Shown: piece after piece, positions 31,867 through 39,306 of the stretch
How the letters are laid out: every line of letters starts with the position of its first letter
Position numbering within the stretch: position 1 is the stretch's first letter
DNA from: Caulobacteraceae bacterium
GTDB taxonomy: Bacteria > Pseudomonadota > Alphaproteobacteria > Caulobacterales > Caulobacteraceae
Assembly (NCBI GenBank): GCA_019247715.1
Contig: JAFBAO010000041.1
Coordinates: 1-39,306, forward strand
Reading direction: 5' to 3'
Length of the DNA stretch: 39,306 nt
Translations under genes and position numbers: made by a program
Notes under the pieces: generated by a model
Database searches by the model: none
The model's input: the letters and a program-made list of their open reading frames with translations, nothing else
What the model was told of the DNA's origin: nothing

Positions 31867-32757
31867 TTGCATTTAACCTCGCCAGCCGTCGGCCATTGCA
31901 TGGGCGGGGTGGACACCACCTTCGTCACCCTCGGCTATGGCAAAGTGGCCTTCCTTGGCGTCGTTCAGGGGATCAGTGAGCTACTGCCGATCTCGTCGTC
32001 GGCCCACATGCGCGCGGTCCCGGCCTTTCTGGGCTGGCCCGACCCTGGCTCGGCCTTCTCCGCCGCCATGCAACTGGCGGCCCTGGCGGCCGTGCTTTCG
32101 TATTTCAGCCGCGATTTGCTCGCGGTCGGCTTCGGTTTCACGCGCTCGTTGGTCGCTAGGACCTGGTCCACGCCTGAGTTCCGCCTGGGTCTGGCGGTCA
32201 TCCTTGCCACCATCCCGATCCTCATCGTCGGCGGAGCACTTTCCCAAACCCTGAACCGCTGCGGCTCACCGCTACGCACGCCCCTCGTCATCGGAATCGC
32301 CTGCATCGGCTTGGCGTTGCTGATGGGATTGGGCGAGGTCGTGGCCAAACACAGCCGCAGGGGCGACGAGTTAAGCTACTGGGACGCCATATTGATCGGG
32401 ATCGCTCAAGTCGGCGCCTTGATTCCCGGCGTTTCGCGATCGGGCTCGACGCTGACCGGAGCCCTGTTCCTTGGCTTCCGGCGAGAGGACGCCGCTCGGG
32501 TCTCCTTCCTGCTAGGAATCCCCGCAATCGCGGCGGCAGGGGCCCATGAGCTTTGGGAGCTGCACAAGGTCGGTCTCCCCTCCCATGGTTGGGCCGTGCT
32601 GGGCGTCGGTCTGATCGTGTCCAGCATCTCGGCCTTCGTCGCCATTTGGGGTTTGATGCGTCTCTTAGAGCGCTTCTCGACTTGGCCGCTGGTGATCTAC
32701 CGGGCCGCCTTCGGTCTCATCGTAATCGCAGGCGCGCTTAAGGGCTGGATCCACTGA
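31867..32757 (+). CDS. uppP: Undecaprenyl-diphosphatase (UppP/BacA)
   Basis: The protein has 296 aa from TTG 31867, chosen because AGGAGG lies eight bases before it; an ATG at 31900 has no such site. It is an integral membrane enzyme that regenerates undecaprenyl phosphate for cell-wall synthesis and can confer bacitracin resistance. The two catalytic motifs are present: LGVVQGISELLPISSSAHM and IPGVSRSGSTLTGALFLGF. About seven membrane helices are visible. An extra uppP copy in accessory DNA can raise envelope-stress tolerance (inference). An IS3 scar precedes it. Confidence 0.92.
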   Translation: MHLTSPAVGHCMGGVDTTFVTLGYGKVAFLGVVQGISELLPISSSAHMRAVPAFLGWPDPGSAFSAAMQLAALAAVLSYFSRDLLAVGFGFTRSLVARTWSTPEFRLGLAVILATIPILIVGGALSQTLNRCGSPLRTPLVIGIACIGLALLMGLGEVVAKHSRRGDELSYWDAILIGIAQVGALIPGVSRSGSTLTGALFLGFRREDAARVSFLLGIPAIAAAGAHELWELHKVGLPSHGWAVLGVGLIVSSISAFVAIWGLMRLLERFSTWPLVIYRAAFGLIVIAGALKGWIH

Positions 32758-32769
32758 AGGCCTGCATAT

Positions 32770-32961
32770 TTAGGGCCCACTCTCCCGAGGCTTGAGCGAA
32801 AGAGCCAGCGGCAGGGCGACGACGAGGAGAAGCGTGCCGAACAGCCACCAAGTCAGGAAGCCGCGGCCCTTGCCGGCGGCGATTCCCGCCGGCAGAAGAC
32901 CGACGACCCCCGCCACGAACAGGATCGACAGGCCAATTATAGCTCTGACGGCGTCGTCCAT
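32770..32961 (-). CDS. Small two-helix membrane protein
   Basis: The protein has 63 aa: MDDAVRAIIG, then helix one (LSILFVAGVVGLLPAGIAAG), a KGRG turn, and helix two (LTWWLFGTLLLVVALPLALS). The KGR..LTWW..G pattern is seen in small superinfection-exclusion-like or PLDc_N-like membrane proteins, though I cannot assign a family. It is convergent with uppP, 12 bp apart. Confidence 0.55.
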   Translation of the reverse strand: MDDAVRAIIGLSILFVAGVVGLLPAGIAAGKGRGFLTWWLFGTLLLVVALPLALSLKPRESGP

Positions 32962-33398
32962 CCCTCATGCCCAGTCCAACAGGCCGGCATCCTCCGCGTC
33001 TTCCGCCGGTGATAATATTCGAAGATCAATGTTTCGAGCCGGCGAGAGACAAGCCGGCTTGCCCTTCCAATGGCCGCTCCGATAGGTCGCGGTAGAGGCC
33101 CGACGGTTGCTGGAGGGCGTCGGGCCCCTCCGTCGTTCTCGAAAAACGCCGCCGCGACCGGGCGGAAGATGCGCCAATATGGTTTGCCGAAACATTACGA
33201 TAGAGACATCCACCGCAACATCGCCTCGTTGGCGCGTTCCGCAAATGGGGTGGCGCCGCGGCGCATCCCTTAAGCGCCGCAACCATGGCGCCATATCGGC
33301 GACATCGGACCAAGTTACCTGCTTCGGGCCGGCGGCCGGCTCCTGAGCGCCAGCACGAAGGCCCCGGCCCAGTACCGGGGCGGCGTGGGAAAAGGCGG
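32962..33398. other. Gap of about 440 bp without a gene
   Basis: Short frames exist on both strands, but none shows a start signal or protein-like composition. I see no hairpin terminator or strong promoter motif. Confidence 0.4.
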
Positions 33399-34006
33399 CT
33401 ATGTGATCCCCGTCTCGATCGCCAGGCGCACGAGGTCGGCAGAGCGGGCGACGCCGAGCTTGGATTTCGTCAGGGTGAGGGTGTTGGCGACGGTCTTGTA
33501 GCCCACGCCGAGCGCGTCGGCGATCTCGGCGAGGCTGGCGCCGCCGGCCAGCAGGCGCATGATCTCCAGCTCGCGCGGGCTCAGCGCATCGAGGCTCTCG
33601 GCGCCCTGGCCGATCGCGATGGCCTGGGCGATCTCGGCCTCCACGAAGCGGCCCCCCGCGGCGACCTTGCGCACCGCGGCCATGAGCTCGGCGGGGCTGG
33701 CGTTCTTGCTGAGTAGCCGGCGGCGCCGGCCTCCAGGGCGCGGCGGGCGTAGAGCGGCTCGGCGTGCATGGAGAGGACAAGGATCCTGGCGTCCGTGAGC
33801 CGAGCGAGGCGGCGCAGCAGCTCCAGGCCGCCAAGGCCCGGCAGGTTGAGGTCGAGGACGATCAGTTCGGGTCGCCCGGCGCGGGCGCGGGCCAGCGCCT
33901 CGCGGCCGGTCGCGGCCTGGGTGACCTCGTGGCCGCCGTCGGCGGTGAGCAGCCGCTCCAAGCCGTCGCGGACGATGGCGTGATCGTCGACGACGAGAAC
34001 CCTCAC
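33399..34006 (-). pseudogene. LuxR/NarL-type response regulator with a one-base deletion
   Basis: From GTG 34006 the receiver domain reads RVLVVDDHAIVRDG, with the phospho-acceptor aspartate (about residue 52) in LIVLDLNLPG, and ILVLSMHAEPLYARRALEAG. After AGAAGY the frame breaks. The expected LSKNASPAELMAAVRK continues one base off and leads into the LuxR helix-turn-helix (LSPRELEIMRLLAGGASLAE, then IADALGVGYKTVANTL). Inserting one base near 33713 restores a protein of about 202 aa. It is coupled to the kinase gene by a GTGA overlap. The residue set for function is otherwise intact, so an assembly error is quite possible. Confidence 0.8.
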
Positions 34007-35316
34007 GCCGCCGCGTCCCGGCGGGCGAGAGGGAGGACGGCGCGCACCCGCCAACCGCCGCCGTCGTGGGGGCCGGCCGTGAGCCTTCCGCCGGCGGCGG
34101 CGACCCGCTCGCGCATGCCCTTGAGCCCGAGCCCGGCGCCGGGCTCGGCCGTCCCGGCGCCGTCGTCCGCCACCTCGACCTCCAGGGCCGCGCCGGTGCG
34201 CTTCAGGGTGACGAAGACCGCGCGCGGGGCGCCGTGACGGACGGCGTTGCTCAGGCCTTCCTGCACCAGCCGGTAGGCAGCCTCCTCGGCGCCCTCCGGC
34301 AGGCCCGCGTCGTCGCAGAGGCGAAGGGTGAAATCGGTCTCGGGCCGGCGAGCGCGCCAGAACTGGACGAGGTCTCCCACCGCCGCCGAGAGGCCGAGCT
34401 CCACGAGGCTGGCCGGGCGCAGCCGCGCCAGGATGTCCCGCACCCGCCGCTGGATGTGGCCGATGGCGCCCTGGATCGCGCGAACCTGGGAGAGGGCCGC
34501 CTCGGTCCGACCATCGGCCATCAGGCTCTCGGCCATGGCGGCGTCGATGTTGGCGGCGAAGAGGTGGGGGCCGATCTCGTCGTGGAGGTCGCGGGCGATG
34601 TCGGCCCGCTCCTCGTCCTGGAGGGTGAGAATCTGGGCCTCCAGGGCCTGGTTGTGCGCCCGCATGACTGAAAGCCGCCCAGCCATCTCGTTGACGCCGC
34701 GCCCGAGGCGGACGAGCTCCGGCGGCCCCTGCTCCGGCGCCCGAGCGTCGTAATCGCCGGCCCCGATCCTCGGCAGCACCGCGCCCACCGCCTCCAGGGG
34801 GCGCAGCGCCCGGCCCACCACCAGCCACACGAGGCCGGCGCCGGCGACGCAGGCGAGCGGCAGGGCGAGGGCGAGGTCGAGAAACTCAGACCAGACCACC
34901 GCCATGTCGTTGGCGTCCACCGGCCGCAGCTCGACGACGGCGCGGGCGGCGGGGCTGGGCAGCCGGGCGGGGGCGAGCTTTTGGCGCAGGAGGGCGCAAA
35001 ACCATGCCGGCGGCGGCGCCGCGAGCTCGGGGCGCGAGACGGCCAGGACATGGCCTCCAGGGCCCACGAGCACGGCCTGGAGGTGGCGGTCGCCGTCGAA
35101 CGTGGCGATGAGGTCGGCGAGGTCGCGGGCCGGCGCGTTCGAGCCCGCAAGGCCGGCGAAGTCGCGGCGCACGGCGAGGTCGGCGCTCGCCTGGGCGCTC
35201 ACGAGCTCTCCGCGCAGCCACTGGCGCGCGTGCCAGCCGGCCAGCGCCAGCCCCACGCCCGAGCCCAGCAAGAGCGCGAGGACGATGGCGACCACGATCC
35301 TGAGCCGCAGCGACAT
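34003..35316 (-). CDS. Sensor histidine kinase (HisKA_3, NarL-type)
   Basis: The protein has 437 aa from ATG 35316 (MSLRLRIVVAIVLALLLGSG), with AGGAAG nine bases before. The frame opens earlier, but upstream residues do not fit. An N-terminal membrane helix (about residues 5-27), a periplasmic LapD/MoxY_N-like sensor (about 28-130) and a second helix (ALALPLACVAGAGLVWLVVG) precede a HAMP-like segment. The HisKA_3 box has the phospho-histidine in ERADIARDLHDEIGPHL. The HATPase part shows EAAYRLVQEGLSNAVRHGAP and the G-boxes VADDGAG and GLGLKGMRERV. Its partner is the downstream regulator. The divergent TonB receptor is the likely target. Confidence 0.9.
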   Translation of the reverse strand: MSLRLRIVVAIVLALLLGSGVGLALAGWHARQWLRGELVSAQASADLAVRRDFAGLAGSNAPARDLADLIATFDGDRHLQAVLVGPGGHVLAVSRPELAAPPPAWFCALLRQKLAPARLPSPAARAVVELRPVDANDMAVVWSEFLDLALALPLACVAGAGLVWLVVGRALRPLEAVGAVLPRIGAGDYDARAPEQGPPELVRLGRGVNEMAGRLSVMRAHNQALEAQILTLQDEERADIARDLHDEIGPHLFAANIDAAMAESLMADGRTEAALSQVRAIQGAIGHIQRRVRDILARLRPASLVELGLSAAVGDLVQFWRARRPETDFTLRLCDDAGLPEGAEEAAYRLVQEGLSNAVRHGAPRAVFVTLKRTGAALEVEVADDGAGTAEPGAGLGLKGMRERVAAAGGRLTAGPHDGGGWRVRAVLPLARRDAAA

Positions 35317-35367
35317 GGACGGGCTTCCTGCACCCGGCCGGCCTCCCGCGCAAAGCCCGAATGCGGA

Positions 35368-35396
35368 TCGGGAAGTTTTCCCGACGAGGTCGGGAA
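35368..35396. promoter_or_regulatory. Three TCGGGAA half-sites between kinase and receptor genes
   Basis: TCGGGAA-GTT-TTCCCGA (35368-35384) is a 7-bp inverted repeat, followed by a third TCGGGAA at 35390-35396, 22 bp from the first. It sits in the shared divergent promoter region. It is a candidate binding site for the regulator at 33399. Confidence 0.5.
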
Positions 35397-35424
35397 CGGC
35401 AGCCATGGGTTCGGCCGCCGGCGT

Positions 35425-37605
35425 ATGCGAGGTGAGCGCCTCTCATCCGTGAAAGCCGAGGCGGCGTTGCTACGATCGAAGCTCCTGCGCCGCACATCAG
35501 CCGCTCTTGGCCTCGCCGCCCTGCCGGCGGCCGCGCTCGCCGACGAGCCGGCGGCCGAGCCGGACACGGTGCAGGAGGTGGTGGTGACGGCGCGAAAGCT
35601 GGATGCGGCGCGTGCGAGCGTCGAGCCCGACCTCGGCGCCAGCACCTACGCGCTCCCGCGCCAGTTGGTGGAGCGGCTGCCCGGCGGGGAGAACGTCGGC
35701 CTGAACCAGGTGCTTCTGCAGGCGCCGGGCGCGGTCCAGGACAGCTTCGGCCAGCTGCATATCCGCGGCGACCACGGGAACCTGCAGTACCGGCTGAACA
35801 ACGTGATCCTGCCCGAGGGGCTTTCGGTGTTCGGCCAGGCGCTGAGTCCCCGCCTGGCCGACAGCACCGAGCTGATCACCGGCGCCCTGCCGGCCCAGTA
35901 TGGGCTACGCACCGCCGGGGTCGTCAACATCACCACCAAGAGCGGCGTGCGGCCCGGGGGCGAGGTCTCGCTTTACGGCGGCGCGCACGGGGAGATCGAA
36001 CCCAGCCTCGCGTACGGCGGGACAAGCGGGGCGACGAACGTCTTCGTCTCCGGCAGCTATCTTCGCAACGACCTGGGCGTGGAAGCGCCGGAGAACACGA
36101 CCCGTCCGTTGCACGATCGGACCGACCAGCTCCAGGGCTTCGCCTACCTCGACCACATCCTGGACGCGCAGAACCGGGTGTCGATGATCCTCGGGACCTC
36201 GGACCAGCGGTTCCAGATCCCCAACCGGCGCGGCCTGAACGCCGACGATCCGGGCGGCCTCGGCCTCACCGTGCTGGGCCAGTCCGCCTTTGCGAGCGAG
36301 GCCCTGAACGAGAGCCAGCGGGAGAACACCCAGTTCGGGATCGTCAGCTTCCAGCACAGCACCGACGCGAGCACGATCCAGATCTCCGGGTTCACCCGCT
36401 ATTCGACCCTGACCTTCAGTCCGGACCCGCTGGGCGACCTGCTGTTCAACGGGATCGCCCAGGCGGCGCGAAAATCGGACCTCGCCGGCGGCCTGCAGGC
36501 CGAGGGGGTGTTCGAGGTCGCCGCGCGCCACACGCTGCGGACCGGGGTGATCCTTCAGGCGGACCGGGCGGCGAGCCACACGAGCGCCCTGGCGCTGCCG
36601 ACCGACGCCGCGGGCGCGCAGCTCAGCGAGGTTCCGCTGACGATCGCGGACAATTCGGCCAAGACCCAGACGCAGGCCAGCTTCTACCTGCAGGACGAGT
36701 GGAAGCTGCTGGAGAGTCTGACGGTGAACTACGGCGTGCGCCTCGACGCCGTGGACGCCTACCGCCGGGAGAAGGCGCTCAGCCCGCGGGTGAACCTCGT
36801 CTGGACGCCGCTGGCGGGGACGACCGTGCACGCCGGCTACGCCCGCTACTTCACCCCGCCCCCGTTCGAGCTGGTGGCGGGGGAGACGATCTCGAAGTTC
36901 CTCGGCACCACCGCCGCGCCCCAGGTGACCCAGGACGATCTCCCGCGCGCCGAGACCGACAACTACTACGACGTCGGGGCTCAGCAGAAGCTGGGCGCCC
37001 TGACGCTGGGGATCGACGGCTATTGGCGCGATGCGAAGAACCTCATCGACGAGGGCCAGTTCGGCGCCCCGATCATCCTGACGCCCTTCAACTACCAGAC
37101 CGGCAAGATCCGCGGGGTGGAGCTCTCGATGACCTACGCCAAGGGTCCGCTCAGCGCCTGGGCGAACCTCGCCTACGGCAGGGCCAAGGGCCGCGACATT
37201 ATCTCCAGCCAGTTCAACTTCGCGCCCGAGGACCTCGCCTTCATCGCCGGCCACTACGTGTTCCTCGACCACAACCAGACCTACACCGCCTCGGCGGGGG
37301 CCTCGTATCGGTGGGGGGATTTCACGCTCTCGGGCGACCTGCTGTTCGGAAGCGGCCTTCGGCGCGACCTCCTGCTGACGGACGGGAGCTCGGTCCCGAA
37401 CGGGGGCCATCTGCCGGCCTATACACAGGTGAACCTGGCGGCGAGCTACCGCCTGGCGGCGGCCGGAGGGATCGAGCTTCGCCTCGACGTCGTCAATCTC
37501 TTCGACGCCCGCTACGAGATCCGCGACGGCACCGGCGTCGGCGTGGGCGCGCCCCAGTGGGGACCGACGCGCGGGGTGTTCGGGGGGGTGAGCAAGGCGT
37601 TCTGA
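35425..37605 (+). CDS. TonB-dependent outer-membrane receptor
   Basis: The protein has 726 aa from ATG 35425; GTG 35449 is an alternative. The signal peptide is SKLLRRTSAALGLAALPAAA, with cleavage after ALA. A TonB box (QEVVVTA) follows at once. The plug domain (about residues 50-165) includes LNQVLLQAPGAVQDSFGQLH and GVVNITTKSG. The barrel has typical strands and ends in GVSKAF with a terminal Phe. Mid-barrel pieces such as VNYGVRLDAVDAYRREKALS, PRVNLVWTP and HAGYARYFTPP are family-typical. The ligand is unknown. Divergence from a two-component pair suggests that the pair senses a substrate-linked signal and controls the receptor. Confidence 0.92.
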   Translation: MRGERLSSVKAEAALLRSKLLRRTSAALGLAALPAAALADEPAAEPDTVQEVVVTARKLDAARASVEPDLGASTYALPRQLVERLPGGENVGLNQVLLQAPGAVQDSFGQLHIRGDHGNLQYRLNNVILPEGLSVFGQALSPRLADSTELITGALPAQYGLRTAGVVNITTKSGVRPGGEVSLYGGAHGEIEPSLAYGGTSGATNVFVSGSYLRNDLGVEAPENTTRPLHDRTDQLQGFAYLDHILDAQNRVSMILGTSDQRFQIPNRRGLNADDPGGLGLTVLGQSAFASEALNESQRENTQFGIVSFQHSTDASTIQISGFTRYSTLTFSPDPLGDLLFNGIAQAARKSDLAGGLQAEGVFEVAARHTLRTGVILQADRAASHTSALALPTDAAGAQLSEVPLTIADNSAKTQTQASFYLQDEWKLLESLTVNYGVRLDAVDAYRREKALSPRVNLVWTPLAGTTVHAGYARYFTPPPFELVAGETISKFLGTTAAPQVTQDDLPRAETDNYYDVGAQQKLGALTLGIDGYWRDAKNLIDEGQFGAPIILTPFNYQTGKIRGVELSMTYAKGPLSAWANLAYGRAKGRDIISSQFNFAPEDLAFIAGHYVFLDHNQTYTASAGASYRWGDFTLSGDLLFGSGLRRDLLLTDGSSVPNGGHLPAYTQVNLAASYRLAAAGGIELRLDVVNLFDARYEIRDGTGVGVGAPQWGPTRGVFGGVSKAF

Positions 37606-37841
37606 CGTCACCCACAACGAGGAAAGGAAGCGGCGGTAGTGGAGGTTTCGAACTCACCTGTGTCAGGTCGATCATCAGATTCGCATGCGGCTCTGCGGTT
37701 CGGTCGTCGACGATAGATGCTTGCACGTGCTGCCGCAGGTCGCAGGGCGCTCGCTTTCAGGCGCACGGTCAGGCGGGGACGCCGCGGCCGGCGCCGATCC
37801 CTGATCTGGACGTCGTCTCAGCCAAGTCGGAAACCGAGACC

Positions 37842-38285
37842 ATGGGGCAGAAGGACCAATCTTTGCCGATCCATGCCGTGATTGCCCGTCTTGGGATGGG
37901 TTCGGCTCTACCTTGCCTGGGCGTCGTTCTTTCTGCATGCCTCAGCATCACCCGCCCGCAATACGTCCCTATCTTGAGTGAGGTCGTCGCGGAGCCCGGC
38001 CTTTCGATCGACCGGCCTGCCGCGATTCTCGATCCCGCCGGTCTACGCTTCCACGGCTGGATCTGCCGCCGTTGGACCGGCGGCGCCGCCCCCACTCGGC
38101 TGCGTCTCGAGCGTCTGGCGGCTACGGGACACACAACGGCATTCACCTATGGGACGGTCCATGTTCCCGAGCGGTCGGGGTGCACAATCTACGACATCCC
38201 CACCGATTGGAGGTTCTCCCCCCTCGAACGCGTAATGCTGTGCGTGGCGGACCGCGATCGGGGGTGTCCGGCCAGAGAGCGGTGA
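37842..38285 (+). CDS. Putative lipoprotein of unknown function
   Basis: The protein has 147 aa from ATG 37842. The N-terminus (MGSALPCLGVVLSAC after an 18-residue lead) ends in a lipobox-like LSAC. The mature part contains RFHGWICRRWTGGAAPTRLR and TYGTVHVPERSGCTIYDIPT, with four or five cysteines (WICRR, SGCTI, MLCVA, RGCPA). No family is recognised. The in-frame Met at residue 19 would be the better start for a lipoprotein signal. It may belong with the receptor locus 240 bp upstream or be independent. Confidence 0.5.
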   Translation: MGQKDQSLPIHAVIARLGMGSALPCLGVVLSACLSITRPQYVPILSEVVAEPGLSIDRPAAILDPAGLRFHGWICRRWTGGAAPTRLRLERLAATGHTTAFTYGTVHVPERSGCTIYDIPTDWRFSPLERVMLCVADRDRGCPARER

Positions 38286-38606
38286 CCTCTAACCCTTGGG
38301 TATTTCGTTGAGCGGCGGCCCGTCTGACTTCCCGGGGTGCGACCTGTTGCGATTGACCGATCGAAATGGCCGAGTTGCGAAAGCGCTGGCCGCGGCGGCC
38401 GATCGCACCACTGAGGGCATCGATCTGCCAGCGTAGAGCTCGCGAACGCTGGCCTGGCCAGTTGCCGCCGCATCTGTGCGCGACTGTAGGCAGCCAAGCC
38501 CCGATAGTCGCGCGGGCTGCCGCGGGGCCGGCTTTGCTTGACTGGTTCGTCTTTGCGAACGGATTGCGACGGGCAGCTTGACCGACGTCAAATCCGTTAC
38601 CCTAGG
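38286..38606. other. Gap of about 320 bp without a gene, ending in an IS target site
   Basis: No convincing frame is seen on either strand. It ends at CCTAGG (38601-38606), which fits the NCTAGN target of IS481-type elements. Confidence 0.45.
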
Positions 38607-39306
38607 TGTGCAGTCCCGGAATCTGATGGTGCATCATCGATCCTGAGTCGTCAGGAAGAGGATGCCCTATGGGAAGCGTTCTTCACGGCAGCGCCCGCAC
38701 GACGCCGTGTCTTCGAGCCGAGCTCCAAGCGTCGAAAGAGAGCACCCGGTCCCTTGCCCGGCGCTACGGCCTGAACCCCAAGACCGTGCGCAAGTGGCGT
38801 AAGCGGACCACGACGGCCGACGCGCCAATGGGGCCGAAGGCCCCGAAAAGCACAGTGCTGACGCCGGCCGAGGAAGCCATTGTGGTGGCGTTCCGTCAGA
38901 AGACACTGCTGCCGCTGGACGACGTGCTGGGCTGCCTGAAGGACACCATCCCGAGCCTCAGCCGCAGCGCCCTGCATCGCTGTCTGCAGCGCCACGGCAT
39001 CTCCCGCCTGCCGGTCGAGGAGACCGCCGAGAAGCGCAAGCGGTTCAAGACCTACGAGATCGGCTACGTCCACATCGACAGCTGCGAGCTGCGCCACGCC
39101 GACGGCAAGCTGATCATGTTCCTGGCGATCGACCGGGTCTCGAAGTTCACCTACGTCGAGTTCCACGAGAGCGCCGGGAAGATGGAAGGCTCGGCCTTCC
39201 TGCGGACCGTGGTCGAGGTCTTCCCTTACAAGATCCACACCGTGCTAACCGACAACGGCATGGCGTTCGCCGACTTGCCTAAGAACCGCGACGGCCCCAG
39301 CCGCCG
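38607..39306 (+). mobile_element. IS481-family insertion sequence, left part (right end beyond window)
   Basis: The left end is placed at TGTGCAGTCCCGGAATCTGA (38607-38626), directly after the target sequence CCTAGG, because IS481 elements begin with TGT and insert at NCTAGN with a 6-bp duplication. The right inverted repeat and second target copy are outside the window, so the borders cannot be confirmed here. Confidence 0.6.
38669..39306 (+). CDS. IS481-family transposase, partial at right edge
   Basis: This is an open frame from ATG 38669 to the window edge (212 codons). GGAAGAGG lies eight bases before the start. The N-terminus has a helix-turn-helix (STRSLARRYGLNPKTVRKWR) and then APMGPKAPKSTVLTPAEEAI and LSRSALHRCLQRHGISRLP, typical of the family. 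The DDE catalytic core starts with the first Asp in YVHIDSCELRHADGKLI and the second in HTVLTDNGMAF. The third acidic residue lies past the edge. It looks intact so far. Confidence 0.9.
   Translation, partial: MGSVLHGSARTTPCLRAELQASKESTRSLARRYGLNPKTVRKWRKRTTTADAPMGPKAPKSTVLTPAEEAIVVAFRQKTLLPLDDVLGCLKDTIPSLSRSALHRCLQRHGISRLPVEETAEKRKRFKTYEIGYVHIDSCELRHADGKLIMFLAIDRVSKFTYVEFHESAGKMEGSAFLRTVVEVFPYKIHTVLTDNGMAFADLPKNRDGPSR

Noticed and set aside
34981..35424. N-terminal extension of the TonB receptor frame
   Set aside because: It overlaps the kinase gene and lacks a signal peptide; the signal sequence begins only after 35425.
35905..37617. Long minus-strand open frame (570 codons) opposite the TonB receptor
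   Set aside because: It is a shadow of high-GC codon bias; the translation is Arg/Val/Gly-rich with no family resemblance, while the plus strand is a clear receptor.
37630..37665. tRNA-like string GGTTTCGAAC
   Set aside because: The flanking bases do not form a T-stem or an acceptor stem on either strand.
36699..37841. Upstream extension of the lipoprotein frame into the receptor gene
   Set aside because: It is out of frame with the receptor and Arg/Pro-rich; the lipoprotein-like sequence begins only at 37842.
1..39306. CRISPR array
   Set aside because: No regularly spaced repeats with unique spacers were found; the only phased direct repeats are the origin iterons.

Overview
The window looks like part of a mobilisable or conjugative plasmid (or a plasmid-derived element) from a GC-rich alphaproteobacterium, most likely of the Caulobacterales (Caulobacter, Phenylobacterium or Brevundimonas type). 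The reasons are the high G+C, a GcrA-family cell-cycle regulator, a RepA/RepB-like partition pair beside an RPA-type replication initiator, and a long run of small DUF genes that recur on alphaproteobacterial plasmids. Family names come from motifs read by eye; no database search was run.

Layout. 1-3165: mobilisation. A MobA/MobL relaxase running off the left edge, a hairpin-rich oriT-like gap, a mobilisation accessory protein, a cell-wall hydrolase and a TraF peptidase. 3300-7740: stability genes. A DUF433/DUF5615 toxin-antitoxin pair (toxin frameshifted), an AbiE-type pair with a decayed remnant of a second copy, and a DUF4143 ATPase. 7897-11860: plasmid core. parA, parB, two parS-like palindromes, the rep initiator, and an origin with five iterons, a DnaA box and an AT-rich stretch.

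11890-29890: accessory block. Two ssb paralogues and one tiny ORF, each behind the same structured leader of about 180 nt and each ended by a strong hairpin. Around them lie a DUF1612-type gene, a DUF2493 (SLOG) gene in one open frame with a DpdA-like (7-deazaguanine DNA transglycosylase family) gene, gcrA, an A1S_2505-like gene, radC, DUF7007, DUF4326, DUF6915, DUF6878, a giant methyltransferase/strawberry-notch helicase gene, a TacA/TacT pair, DUF7673, and the C-terminal part of a ParB-like protein. SSB, RadC, ParB-like and methyltransferase genes together resemble the leading region of conjugative plasmids, so the repeated leader is the most interesting unexplained element here.

29990-39306: a different kind of DNA. 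Sparse, partly decayed sequence with a small membrane-protein ORF and an IS3-type remnant leads to uppP, a small membrane protein, a LuxR-type response regulator (frameshifted), its histidine kinase, a divergent TonB-dependent receptor, a putative lipoprotein, and the left end of an IS481-family element inserted at a CTAG target. At least five genes carry what look like small indels. This may be sequence decay or an error-prone assembly and should be settled before any of them is called a true pseudogene.
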